This document shows, piece by piece, positions 46,015 to 54,529 of a stretch of 64,000 bases of DNA. The stretch spans positions 124,001 to 188,000 of the forward strand of contig CANLLZ010000002.1 in NCBI GenBank assembly GCA_947492235.1, in the 5' to 3' direction. Position 1 is the stretch's first letter. Each line of letters opens with the position of its first letter. This DNA comes from an uncultured Altererythrobacter sp. GTDB taxonomy: Bacteria > Pseudomonadota > Alphaproteobacteria > Sphingomonadales > Sphingomonadaceae. The position numbers were made by a program, and so were the translations under genes. Under the pieces are notes generated by a model that saw nothing but the letters and a program-made list of their open reading frames with translations, made no database searches and was not told the origin of the DNA.

Positions 46015-46137
46015 GCGAACCGGCATTCGCGTGGTCGTCCTCGCTAGGTGCGACTGAACGAACCCTGCAAGGCTAGCACTAGTCTCGGCGCCCTCGGGCG
46101 ACGACAGCGCGCGACCGCGCGCCGGCCGGTAGGCCGG
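46015..46137. repeat. Stem-loop array downstream of dnaA
   Basis: CGCC-CTCG-GGCG (46089-46100), GCGCGC-GACC-GCGCGC (46107-46122) and CCGGCC-GGTA-GGCCGG (46122-46137) follow one another, each with a four-base loop. A weaker GCGAA/TTCGC pair lies at 46015-46030. The beginning, TTTTGTTTTGCG with GTCCTCG further on, resembles the start of the array at 59255. Confidence 0.65.
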
Positions 46138-46223
46138 AAGCCTGAGGGAGCGCATGCGACCGCCGGCGCTTGAGGCTAAACAAACAATCGACACCATTCC
46201 CACAGGCTCTAAACAGCTTCTCC

Positions 46224-46994
46224 ATGACCCTTTCCCCGGCCCGCACCGAGCGTTTCGCCCGCCATATCGTCCTGCCTGAAATCGGCGGCGCAGGTCAGGC
46301 GGCGCTGGCCGAGGCGCATGTGGTGCTGGCGGGTCTTGGCGGGATCGGTGCGCCGTTGCTGCAATATCTGGCAGGCGCTGGCGTGGGGCAGCTTACCCTG
46401 CTCGATGATGGCGATGTCGAGGCGAGCAATCTCCAGCGCCAGACGATCTACACCGAGCGCGATATCGGCCATGGCAAAGCGGTGTCAGCACGCCGCTGGG
46501 TGGCCAATTTCGACAAGGCGCTGGACGTGCGGATCGAGGATGCGCGGATCGATAGCGGCAATGCGCGCGAACTGGTCGGCGGCGCGGACTTGGTGATCGA
46601 CGGGACCGACAATTTCGCCACGCGGCTGGCGATTTCCGATGCCTGCGTCGCGGTGGGCGTGCCGCTGCTGTCAGCCGCCGTGGGCCGCTTTCAGGGGCAG
46701 GTCGGCGCCTTTGCCGGGCACCTGCCCGATCAGCCCTGCTACCGCTGCTTCGTCGGCGATGCCTTCGACGCCGAAGACTGCGACACCTGCGCCGAGGACG
46801 GCATTTTGGGCGCAATGGTCGGCTGGACCGGCAGCTTCGCCGCAATGCAAGCGGTGCGCGTGCTGCTGGATGGCAAGGCGGCGTTCGGAGACCCGCAATG
46901 GGGCAAGCTGCACCTCATGGATGGCCTGAAGCCGGGAATGCGGACGCTGACTATTGGGAAGGATGCGGCCTGCAATGGCTGCAGTTTATCCTAA
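46224..46994 (+). CDS. ThiF/MoeB/HesA family adenylyltransferase
   Basis: E1-like enzyme of 256 residues that adenylates the C-terminus of a sulfur-carrier protein (MoaD or ThiS type). The ATP-binding GLGGIGAPLLQYLAGAGVG, the LLDDGDVEASNLQRQTIY segment and DGTDNFATRLAISDAC are diagnostic. Two CxxC-like zinc pairs are seen: CDTCAEDG and the terminal CNGCSL, preceded by PCYRCFVGD. Whether it serves molybdopterin or thiamine synthesis cannot be decided. The 3' end overlaps the sirtuin gene by 9 bp, tail to tail. Confidence 0.92.
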   Translation: MTLSPARTERFARHIVLPEIGGAGQAALAEAHVVLAGLGGIGAPLLQYLAGAGVGQLTLLDDGDVEASNLQRQTIYTERDIGHGKAVSARRWVANFDKALDVRIEDARIDSGNARELVGGADLVIDGTDNFATRLAISDACVAVGVPLLSAAVGRFQGQVGAFAGHLPDQPCYRCFVGDAFDAEDCDTCAEDGILGAMVGWTGSFAAMQAVRVLLDGKAAFGDPQWGKLHLMDGLKPGMRTLTIGKDAACNGCSLS

Positions 46995-47684
46995 GATTTC
47001 TGCCACCCACTCCGGCACCAGCTCCCCTGCCTTGCCGTGGCGCGATTCGTCGAACCAGTGCGAGCCCTCGCTAGGTTCCAGATTGAGCTCCAGCGTCTGC
47101 GCGCCGTGCCCCTTGGCCTCCTGCACAAAGCCTGCTGCCGGATAGACTGCGCCTGAGGTGCCGATGGACACGAACAGGTCGCACGACGCCAGTGCGCGGT
47201 AAATACGGTCCATCTGGTAAGGCATTTCACCGAACCACACGACATCGGGGCGCAGCGCTTTCACCTTGCAAGCCGGGCATGGTGGCCCCTCGATCAGCGT
47301 GCCGGTCCACGGATGGCGCGCCTCGCATATGGCACACAGCGCGCTCAGCAGCTCGCCATGCATATGCAGCGGGGACGCCCCTGCCCGCTCATGCAAATCA
47401 TCGACATTCTGGGTGACCAGCAACAGCGCACCGGAAAACTCCCGCTCCAGACGGGCCAGCGCGTGATGGGCTGCATTGGGCTCCACAGTCTGCACCGCCG
47501 CGCGGCGTATATCGTAAAAGCGCTGCACCAGCTCCGGATCGCGGGCGAAGCCTTCGGGTGTGGCGACATCCTCCACCCGGTGCTGCTCCCACAGGCCACC
47601 GGCATCAAGGAATGTGTCGATACCGCTTTCGGCGGAAATGCCTGCGCCTGTCAGGATGACGATATTCTCGATGCTTCGGGACAA
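46986..47684 (-). CDS. cobB: NAD-dependent protein deacylase, sirtuin (CobB type)
   Basis: Sir2 family deacylase of 232 residues. The NAD loop is LTGAGISAESGI, with TQNVDDLHERAG and the catalytic HMHGE, and four zinc cysteines in CAICEARHP and PPCPACKVK. The class III signature Tyr/Arg pair (YDIR, about 57-60) suggests removal of succinyl or malonyl groups as well as acetyl. The normally conserved Arg of TFR is Leu here (TFLDAGGLW, residue 26). Start is TTG 47684 with a GGAGG ribosome binding site at the edge of a repeat. Confidence 0.9.
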   Translation of the reverse strand: MSRSIENIVILTGAGISAESGIDTFLDAGGLWEQHRVEDVATPEGFARDPELVQRFYDIRRAAVQTVEPNAAHHALARLEREFSGALLLVTQNVDDLHERAGASPLHMHGELLSALCAICEARHPWTGTLIEGPPCPACKVKALRPDVVWFGEMPYQMDRIYRALASCDLFVSIGTSGAVYPAAGFVQEAKGHGAQTLELNLEPSEGSHWFDESRHGKAGELVPEWVAEILG

Positions 47685-47694
47685 ACCCCCACCT

Positions 47695-47784
47695 CCGTTC
47701 GCCCTGAGCTTGTCGAAGGGCTGTTCTTTCTTCTAGCGCAGGGATGAAGGAAGTGCAGGGCTTCGACAAGCTCAGCCCGAACGG
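47695..47784. repeat. Inverted pair of CTGAGCTTGTCGAAGG-type repeats
   Basis: Arms at 47695-47723 and 47756-47784 are reverse complements at 25 of 29 positions and can form a large cruciform or RNA stem. This dispersed palindromic sequence is common in sphingomonad genomes. It occupies the divergent spacer of cobB and dapB, and both genes' ribosome binding sites lie at its outer ends. Confidence 0.85.
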
Positions 47785-47793
47785 GGAAGTGAC

Positions 47794-48540
47794 GTGGCAC
47801 GTATCGGTATCATCGGCAGCGAAGGGCGCATGGGGCAGGCGATTGCCGACGTGCTAGGGTCTTCGGAGGAACATTCCCACGCGGGCGGGTTGGATGCCCA
47901 TGACCAAGGGGGCGGCGATGTCGCGGCGTTGGCGGACCGGAGCGATGCGCTGGTCGATTTCTCCGCCCCCGCCGCGCTGGAGGGCAATCTGCACGCCGCC
48001 ATCGGAGCGGGCATCCCCATTCTGATCGGCACCACCGGGCTGAGAGCGGCGCACTTCACCGCAATCGACAACGCCGCCCGCGCAGTGCCGGTTTTGCAGA
48101 CGGGAAACACATCACTGGGCGTCACACTGCTGGCACATCTGGTGCAGGAGGCGGCGGCAAGGCTTGGCCCCGATTGGGATATCGAGATTGTCGAGATGCA
48201 CCACCGGATGAAAGTCGATGCGCCCAGCGGCACGGCGAAGCTGCTGGGCGAGGCGGCCGCGACGGGGCGCGGGATCGCACTGGCGGACCACACCGACAGC
48301 GGGCGCGATGGAAACACCGGCGCGCGCCCTACAGGAGCGATCGGTTTTGCTGCCCTGCGCGGCGGAACGGTGGCGGGCGACCACTCGGTTATTTTGGCGG
48401 GCGAGCAAGAGCGCATCACCCTGTCGCATCTGGCCGAGAACCGCAGCATCTTCGCCCGCGGTGCCGTTCGCGGAGCCGCATGGCTCGTCGGACGAGAACC
48501 GGGGCGCTATTCGATGAACGATGTGCTCGGTATTGGCTGA
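47794..48540 (+). CDS. dapB: 4-hydroxy-tetrahydrodipicolinate reductase
   Basis: Lysine/meso-diaminopimelate pathway enzyme of 248 residues using NAD(P)H. The Rossmann motif is RIGIIGSEGRMGQAI; the catalytic EMHHRMKVDAPSGTAKLLGE contains the His-His/Lys site, and VDFSAPAAL is typical. The start is GTG at 47794 with GGGGAAG as ribosome binding site, abutting the inverted repeat. DAP is required for the peptidoglycan that the transpeptidases in this window modify. Confidence 0.96.
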   Translation: MARIGIIGSEGRMGQAIADVLGSSEEHSHAGGLDAHDQGGGDVAALADRSDALVDFSAPAALEGNLHAAIGAGIPILIGTTGLRAAHFTAIDNAARAVPVLQTGNTSLGVTLLAHLVQEAAARLGPDWDIEIVEMHHRMKVDAPSGTAKLLGEAAATGRGIALADHTDSGRDGNTGARPTGAIGFAALRGGTVAGDHSVILAGEQERITLSHLAENRSIFARGAVRGAAWLVGREPGRYSMNDVLGIG

Positions 48541-48563
48541 AAACGGTCCAAAGGTATAACTAT

Positions 48564-49754
48564 ATGGCAATAACATTCGACCCGCAGGCCGCGACGCGCG
48601 ACCTTATCGACGGGCTGGGCGCGGAAGCGCTGGCAAAGTCCGAAGCGTACACGACCGGCAATCACTGGTTGCTGCTTTGGGGCATCATGGTCTCTGCCGC
48701 GATCGCGTGGCTGGTGATCAGAAGCGGCGTGTTGGATAAAGTTTTCGCCAAGCTGGAATCGCGCGCACGCTGGCTGCGCACCTTGGCGGTGGCGGCGACC
48801 TATCTGGTGGTCAGCGCGCTGATTTCGCTGCCGTGGTCGATCTACACCGACTGGTACCGCGAAACCCAATATGACCGGACGAGCCAGCCGCTCGGCGACT
48901 ATCTGGCGCAAGGTGGGATCGGCATGGTCATTTCCACCATCATCGGCGCGCTGTTCCTGCTCGCGCTGTACGCCCTGATCCGCCGCACGGCGCGGTTGTG
49001 GTGGGCGTGGAGCGGCGCGCTGGTGGTCGGCTTCCTCGCCTTTGTCCTGCTGCTCTCGCCCATAGTGATCGAGCCGCTGTTCAATGACTTCCAGCCCATT
49101 CCCGAAGGCGAAGTGCGGGATGCGGTGCTCGCGATGGCGGACGAAGCGGACATCCCTGAGGACCGCATCTTCGTGTTTGACGGTTCGCGCCAGTCCAACA
49201 ATTTCACCGCCAACGTCTCCGGCATCGGCGGCAGCGCGCGAATCGCCATAAGTGACGTGGCGCTGGGCGAGGCTTCGCTGGACGAGGTTAAGGCGGTGAC
49301 CGGGCACGAGATCGGGCATTATGTGCTGGGCCATGTCTGGCGCTCGGTTCTGGTGCTGAGCGGCACGGCAATCCTGGTGCTTTTCCTGACAGCAAAACTC
49401 TATCCCGCCGCCGCGCGCCTTTTCGATAGCAAAGCACCGATTGACGACATTCGCGGCCTGCCGGTGCTGGCCTTCGTTGCGGGCGCACTGGCGACGCTGG
49501 CCAGCCCGATCACCAACACGCTGACCCGTGTGGGAGAGGCGGAGGCCGATGCCTATTCGCTGGAAACCGTAGGCCTGCCCGACGCGCTGGCAGGCGCGCT
49601 GATCAAGACGGCGGAATACCGCTACCCCCGCCCAGGCGCGCTGGAGGAAATGATCTTCTACACGCACCCGTCGGTCGAGAACCGCATTCTGCGGGCGATG
49701 GAGTGGAAGGCGGCAAACCTTCAAGAGGCCGGCCCCTCCGCCCCTGCCGAATGA
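48564..49754 (+). CDS. M48 family metallopeptidase (Ste24/CAAX protease-like)
   Basis: Inner-membrane zinc protease of 396 residues. Several N-terminal helices precede the catalytic domain; the zinc motif is VTGHEIGHYVLGH (HExxH) near residue 245, with the third ligand in EAEADAYSLE. FVFDGSRQSNNFTANVSGIGGSARIAISD is the family segment before the zinc site. Substrates in bacteria are unknown; a role in membrane protein quality control is plausible. The stop overlaps the nth start (ATGA). Confidence 0.93.
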   Translation: MAITFDPQAATRDLIDGLGAEALAKSEAYTTGNHWLLLWGIMVSAAIAWLVIRSGVLDKVFAKLESRARWLRTLAVAATYLVVSALISLPWSIYTDWYRETQYDRTSQPLGDYLAQGGIGMVISTIIGALFLLALYALIRRTARLWWAWSGALVVGFLAFVLLLSPIVIEPLFNDFQPIPEGEVRDAVLAMADEADIPEDRIFVFDGSRQSNNFTANVSGIGGSARIAISDVALGEASLDEVKAVTGHEIGHYVLGHVWRSVLVLSGTAILVLFLTAKLYPAAARLFDSKAPIDDIRGLPVLAFVAGALATLASPITNTLTRVGEAEADAYSLETVGLPDALAGALIKTAEYRYPRPGALEEMIFYTHPSVENRILRAMEWKAANLQEAGPSAPAE

Positions 49755-50422
49755 CAAAAGACCAGATCTTTGAGTTTTTCCGGCGGCTGGCGGAGGACAA
49801 TCCCGAGCCGGAGACCGAGCTGGAATATGGCAATGCCTACCAGCTGGTGGTGGCGGTTGCGCTGTCGGCGCAGGCGACCGATGTCGGGGTCAACAAGGCG
49901 ACCCGTGCGCTGTTCGAGAAAGTCACGACGCCGCAGCAGATGCTCGATCTGGGCGAGGACGGACTGAAGGAGCACATCAAGACCATCGGCCTGTTCAACT
50001 CCAAGGCCAAGAACGTCATCCTGCTCAGCCAGCTGCTGGTGGACGAATATGGCGGCGAGGTGCCGGACACGCGCGATGATCTGGTGCGCCTGCCCGGTGT
50101 CGGTCGCAAGACCGCCAATGTCGTGCTCAATTGCTGGTTCAAACAGGAGACCTTCGCGGTCGACACACACATCCTGCGGGTCGGCAATCGCACCGGTCTG
50201 GCAAAGGGCAAGACACCGGAAAGCGTCGAGGCGAAGCTGGAAAAGCGCGTGCCCCAGCCCTTCCGCCTGCATGCCCATCACTGGCTGATCCTGCATGGCC
50301 GCTATGTCTGCAAGGCCCGCACGCCGGAGTGCTGGCGCTGCGGGCTGGTGGATCTGTGCAGCTTCCGGAAAAAGGTAACGGAACCGCGCGGGCCAGCGAA
50401 GAGTTTGAAAAAGGCAGGCTGA
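49751..50422 (+). CDS. nth: Endonuclease III
   Basis: DNA glycosylase/AP lyase of 223 residues that removes oxidised pyrimidines. The helix-hairpin-helix is LPGVGRKTANVVL with the catalytic Lys, and the catalytic Asp is in VDTHILRVGNR. The C-terminal 4Fe-4S cluster cysteines are in the pattern C-x6-C-x2-C-x5-C (CKARTPECWRCGLVDLC). ATG 49751 overlaps the protease stop, indicating coupling. Confidence 0.97.
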   Translation: MTKDQIFEFFRRLAEDNPEPETELEYGNAYQLVVAVALSAQATDVGVNKATRALFEKVTTPQQMLDLGEDGLKEHIKTIGLFNSKAKNVILLSQLLVDEYGGEVPDTRDDLVRLPGVGRKTANVVLNCWFKQETFAVDTHILRVGNRTGLAKGKTPESVEAKLEKRVPQPFRLHAHHWLILHGRYVCKARTPECWRCGLVDLCSFRKKVTEPRGPAKSLKKAG

Positions 50423-50473
50423 ACCGCCGCATTATGGTATGCTGCGCCCCTGCATCACAGGAGGTCGCGCACT

Positions 50474-50908
50474 ATGTCATCCCCAATGTCGCACAAGTCC
50501 CGCTCCATTCTTCGCCCGCTCGTCCCGCTGGCCGCGCTGCCGCTGGTTGCGGCCTGTGCGGCTTATGAGGAAGATACCGATTTCGTCAGCGACGCCCCGG
50601 CAGCGCGCGTGGTGGGCGAGCCGGTCAGCTGCCTCAACCACAGCCGCATCCGCTCAACCCGCGTGCATGATGACCGGACCATCGATTTCGTGCTGACCGG
50701 CGGCGACATCTACCGCAACACGCTGCCCCGCCGCTGCCCACGACTGGGCTTCGAGGAAGCAATTTCCTACGACGTGCGCGGCGGCCAGTTGTGCAGCCCG
50801 GACATCATCTACGTGCTCGACCGCATCGGCGGCGGAGTGCAACGCGGCGCAGGCTGCGGACTGGGCGAATTCGTGCCGGTGGAACTGGTGGAGGACGATG
50901 AGGGCTGA
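50474..50908 (+). CDS. Hypothetical lipoprotein, Cys-rich (DUF6491-like)
   Basis: Lipoprotein of 144 residues with lipobox LVAAC (about residue 28). The mature part has five cysteines, in EPVSCLNHSRIRSTRV, RRCPRLGF, GQLCSPD and GAGCGLGEF besides the lipid one, suggesting disulfides. The pattern resembles the DUF6491 family, recalled with moderate certainty; the function is unknown. A strong AGGAGG ribosome binding site lies 9 bp before the ATG. Confidence 0.75.
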   Translation: MSSPMSHKSRSILRPLVPLAALPLVAACAAYEEDTDFVSDAPAARVVGEPVSCLNHSRIRSTRVHDDRTIDFVLTGGDIYRNTLPRRCPRLGFEEAISYDVRGGQLCSPDIIYVLDRIGGGVQRGAGCGLGEFVPVELVEDDEG

Positions 50909-51063
50909 GCGGCGAGCGCAAGCCCACCCTGCCAAGACAAGGGCCCATCCGGCTTCGTCCGCTGGATCATGCGCCAGCAGGCATTTAGCGCTTAGCGGCG
51001 CAAACATTGCGGCGTGATCCGGTGAGCTTGGGCAGGATTCCAATCAATCCAGCTGGTTGGCGA

Positions 51064-51555
51064 TCAATCCAACGGCTTGAAATACCGCGCCACAGGCCAT
51101 TGCTGGTAGCCCATGGATTCATAAGTTTTTCGAGCTGGCGCATGGCCTTCATCGCCGATCGTCTCGACCATCATCATTGACATGCCGCGCTCCTGCACGA
51201 CCGCTTCCGAGTGGTCGATCAGTGCGCGTGCAACTCCTGCGCGCTGCGCACCGGGCGAAACGGCGATGATGTGGATTTCACCCATCGAATCTTCGGCGTG
51301 AATGCGAATCCCGACGAAACCGGCGACTCTGCCATGTGACGTGGCGACCCAAAACAGGTCAGCCTCCGTTTCGAGCAAAGCCGATACGTCCGATTTCTGG
51401 CGCGGCATCCACCCATTGGGAAAAAAGGCACGAAGTACAAACTGTGGAAGCTGTGTTTCGCTTTGCGCAAAGACAGGCCCCCAAGCCTCCTCGGTTATGT
51501 GTAACAGAGCGTCGCGGTGCTCCGCGCCGTAAGGGACGATCTCTAACTCCGACAT
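51064..51555 (-). CDS. GNAT family N-acetyltransferase
   Basis: Acetyltransferase of 163 residues. The acetyl-CoA loop is SPGAQRAGVARALIDHSE near residue 105, preceded by the strand MGEIHIIAV and followed by ARKTYESMGYQQWPV. The substrate is unknown. The ATG is 3 bp after the symporter stop on the same strand, so the two form an operon. Confidence 0.88.
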   Translation of the reverse strand: MSELEIVPYGAEHRDALLHITEEAWGPVFAQSETQLPQFVLRAFFPNGWMPRQKSDVSALLETEADLFWVATSHGRVAGFVGIRIHAEDSMGEIHIIAVSPGAQRAGVARALIDHSEAVVQERGMSMMMVETIGDEGHAPARKTYESMGYQQWPVARYFKPLD

Positions 51556-51558
51556 ACT

Positions 51559-52797
51559 CTAAACATCATCCGCGCTGATCATTTCCTCGCGGTCGATTTC
51601 GCCCACCATCACCGCCACGGTGGTCGCAATCGCGGCGTCTCCGCTGACATTGGTGGTGGTGCGCATCATGTCCATGATCCGGTCCACGCCCGCGACGAAG
51701 GCAATCGTTTCCAGCGGCACGCCGACAGCGCCGAACACCAGCGCCATCATGATCAGCCCTGCGCCGGGAATGCCCGCCGCGCCGATGGCCGCCAGCGTGG
51801 CGAGGATCGAGATCAGGAAGTAGTCGCCCCACGTCAGGTCGACCCCGAAGATCTGCGCGCCGAACAGGGTTGCGAGGCCCAGATACATCGCCGTGCCGTT
51901 CATATTGATCGTCGCGCCCAGTGACACGACGAAGCTGGAGACGGACGGGCTGACACCCAGATTGCGCTGGGTGCAGCGCAGCGTCACGGGCAGCGTCGCG
52001 TTGGAACTAGCGGTCGAATAGCTGACCGCCATGGCGTCCACGATCCCGCGGAAGAAATGCCGAACCGGTAGCTTCGCGACGAATTTGATCAGCGAGGAAT
52101 ACATCACGAAGATGATCAGAAGGCAGCCGAGATAATTCAGGCCCACCAGCTGGGCGAGGCTGACCAGCGCATCCAGCCCCAGCGTGCCCGCCACCCATGC
52201 CATCAGCGCGAAGACTCCGAAGGGGGTCAATTCCATCACGATCAGCGTCACCTTCTGCATGATGATCGCGCCGCTATCGAAGATTTTCTTGACCGGCTCG
52301 CCGTCCTTCTCCGCCATCAATATGCCGATCCCGATCAGCAGGGCGAAGACGATCAGCGGCAGAACCTGCGCATCGGCCATCACCTGCACCGGGCTTTCGG
52401 GAATGATCGAGAGGATCATATCCACGGCGGTGGTTTCGTTGGGCTCGGGCGTTTCGCCCTTGCTGATCGCGCTGACATCCACGCCTGCGCCGGGGGCGAA
52501 GATCGTCCCCATGGTCAGGCCCATCCACACCGCAATCTGGCCGGTAATGACGAACAGCAGCATGGCTCGCCCGCCGACCGCGCCCAGCTTGCGCAAATCG
52601 CCAATCGCGGCGACGCCGGCCACCAGGCTGAAGAAGATCAGCGGGACGACCAGCATCTTGATCGACTTGATGAAGAAGTCGCCGATCCACTTGATACTTT
52701 CCGCCTCCGGCCCCCAGGCCCAGCCGGTCAGGATGCCGAGGATGAGCGCGGTGACAACCCGCTGCCACAGCGGAATTTCAAACCAAGTGCGAAGCAT
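51559..52797 (-). CDS. Dicarboxylate/amino acid:cation symporter (DAACS family)
   Basis: Inner-membrane secondary transporter of 412 residues driven by Na+ or H+. Motifs of the substrate and ion sites are visible: the serine-rich reentrant loop AVSYSTASSNATLP, the unwound-helix motif SLGATINMNGTAMY, and GAAGIPGAGLIM. It probably takes up C4-dicarboxylates or glutamate/aspartate. The genome context does not refine this. A GNAT gene follows directly. Confidence 0.93.
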   Translation of the reverse strand: MLRTWFEIPLWQRVVTALILGILTGWAWGPEAESIKWIGDFFIKSIKMLVVPLIFFSLVAGVAAIGDLRKLGAVGGRAMLLFVITGQIAVWMGLTMGTIFAPGAGVDVSAISKGETPEPNETTAVDMILSIIPESPVQVMADAQVLPLIVFALLIGIGILMAEKDGEPVKKIFDSGAIIMQKVTLIVMELTPFGVFALMAWVAGTLGLDALVSLAQLVGLNYLGCLLIIFVMYSSLIKFVAKLPVRHFFRGIVDAMAVSYSTASSNATLPVTLRCTQRNLGVSPSVSSFVVSLGATINMNGTAMYLGLATLFGAQIFGVDLTWGDYFLISILATLAAIGAAGIPGAGLIMMALVFGAVGVPLETIAFVAGVDRIMDMMRTTTNVSGDAAIATTVAVMVGEIDREEMISADDV

Positions 52798-52895
52798 GCA
52801 AAGGACCCCCGAAAAACTTTGGTGTCAGGCTAAGGACATCGGGACAGCAAGGGAAGCGCAAAGCGAGCGGGGCCACGCATTGCCCCCGTTCATCG

Positions 52896-54032
52896 TCACC
52901 CCGCCAGCGCCGCCTCGGCGATGCGCCGGTAAATCCGCGCCAGCACGTCGAGATCGGCCACCGCGACCGCTTCGTCGGTCTTGTGCATGGTCGCGTTGAC
53001 CAACCCGAACTCGATCACCGGGCATACGGCTCGCAGGAACCGTGCATCGGAAGTGCCGCCGGTGGTGGAGGCTTCGGGTGCGGTGCCGGTTTCCGCCTCC
53101 ACTGCCGCGGCAATGATGTCCGAGAATTCGCCGGGCGGCGTCAGGAAGGGTTCGCCGGAGATGATCGGCTTGGCAACGCCCCCGTGTTTCTCGGCAATCG
53201 CTCCGACCTTTTCCGAAAGCGATGCGCCCGAATGCTGGTCGTTGAAGCGGATGGAAATGCGCGCCTCGGCCTTCGCGGGGATCACATTGTGGGCGACATT
53301 ACCCACTTCCAGATCGGTGATCTCCAGATTGCTCGGCTGGAACCAGTCGGTGCCCTCGTCCAGCACCAGCGCATCCAGCTCGGCCAGCATCGCCACCAGC
53401 TTGGGGATCGGATTGTCGGCCAGATGCGGATAAGCGACGTGGCCCTGGCTGCCCTCGACCTCCAGCCAGATATTGACCGAGCCGCGCCGACCGATCTTCA
53501 TCATATCGCCCAGCCGGTTCACGCTGGTCGGCTCGCCGACAAGGCACAAATCGGGCTGCTCGCCCACCTCGCGCATGTAGTCGATCAGGGCGCGGGTGCC
53601 GTGCAGCGCGGGGCCTTCCTCGTCGCCTGTGATGATGAAACTGATCGTGCCAGCCTCGGCGGGGACATCGGCCACGGCGGCGACCATGCAGGCGATAGAG
53701 CCCTTCATGTCGACCGCGCCGCGCCCGTAAAGCAGATCACCCCGAACTTCAGGCGCGAACGCCTCGCTGGCCCAGCCGGAACCGGGCGGCACCACATCCA
53801 GATGCCCGGCAAAACTGAAATGCTTCGATCCGTCCGGCCCGCGCCGCAAAGCAAACAGGTTCTCGACCGGAGCCTCCGGCGTGCCCTCCGCCCCCTGCCC
53901 TCGCGTAAAGCGATGCACAGCAAAGCCCAGTGGCTCCAGCATGGCCTGCATTTCATCGAACACGCTGCCAGTGGCCGGGGTGACACTGGGCGCGGCCATC
54001 AGGCGCTTGGCAAGGTTGAGTGCTTGGGACAT
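52896..54032 (-). CDS. dapE: Succinyl-diaminopimelate desuccinylase
   Basis: M20-family zinc hydrolase of 378 residues in lysine/DAP synthesis. Metal-binding motifs are FAGHLDVVPPGS, LLYGRGAVDMKGS and ITGDEEGPALHGT; dimerisation and substrate residues lie in RRGSVNIWLEVEGSQGHVAYPHLADNP, and GGTSDARFL is near the C-terminus. Together with dapB 5 kb away it serves the succinylase branch. It diverges from the cupin gene with only 29 bp between the starts. Confidence 0.96.
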   Translation of the reverse strand: MSQALNLAKRLMAAPSVTPATGSVFDEMQAMLEPLGFAVHRFTRGQGAEGTPEAPVENLFALRRGPDGSKHFSFAGHLDVVPPGSGWASEAFAPEVRGDLLYGRGAVDMKGSIACMVAAVADVPAEAGTISFIITGDEEGPALHGTRALIDYMREVGEQPDLCLVGEPTSVNRLGDMMKIGRRGSVNIWLEVEGSQGHVAYPHLADNPIPKLVAMLAELDALVLDEGTDWFQPSNLEITDLEVGNVAHNVIPAKAEARISIRFNDQHSGASLSEKVGAIAEKHGGVAKPIISGEPFLTPPGEFSDIIAAAVEAETGTAPEASTTGGTSDARFLRAVCPVIEFGLVNATMHKTDEAVAVADLDVLARIYRRIAEAALAG

Positions 54033-54061
54033 ATTTGCCTCGCTATCAGGAGGCTGCGATC

Positions 54062-54529
54062 ATGCCAAAGATCGATTTGAACGAAATCGAAAAAACCAAC
54101 GCGACCGGCTATCCGCCGCCCTTCGATGCCGATGTGGCCGGGCGGTGGTATCGCCGTCTTGCGCCTGCCGCTGGCTTGTCGCTGATGGGCGCTAGCCATG
54201 TGACGCTGGAGCCCGGCGCATACTCTTCACAGCGACATTGGCACCGGGGGCAGGACGAACTGGTGGTGATGCTGTCGGGTGAGGCCGTGCTGATCGACGA
54301 TGGCGGCGAAACACCGGTCGGCCCCGGCGATGTGCTGGCCTTTCCGGCGGGAGAGGCAAACGGCCACCGGCTGCACAACCGGTCGGACGAACAATGCGTT
54401 TACGTGGCCATCAGCGCTGGTCCGCGCGAGGGGGATTCGGGCGAGTATCCCGATATCGATATGGTGTTCGACGCAGACGGATACGCCCGCAAGGACGGCA
54501 CGCGTTATGACGCGGAGCGGATACCCTAG
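54062..54529 (+). CDS. Cupin domain protein
   Basis: Single-domain cupin of 155 residues. Metal-binding motif 1 is QRHWHRGQDELVVMLSGEAVLIDD (near 55-78) and motif 2 is VGPGDVLAFPAGEANGHRLHN. The C-terminal VFDADGYARKDGTRYD segment occurs in a common proteobacterial group of unknown function. A TCAGGAGG ribosome binding site precedes the ATG. The 3' end overlaps the nuclease gene by 4 bp, tail to tail. Confidence 0.88.
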   Translation: MPKIDLNEIEKTNATGYPPPFDADVAGRWYRRLAPAAGLSLMGASHVTLEPGAYSSQRHWHRGQDELVVMLSGEAVLIDDGGETPVGPGDVLAFPAGEANGHRLHNRSDEQCVYVAISAGPREGDSGEYPDIDMVFDADGYARKDGTRYDAERIP

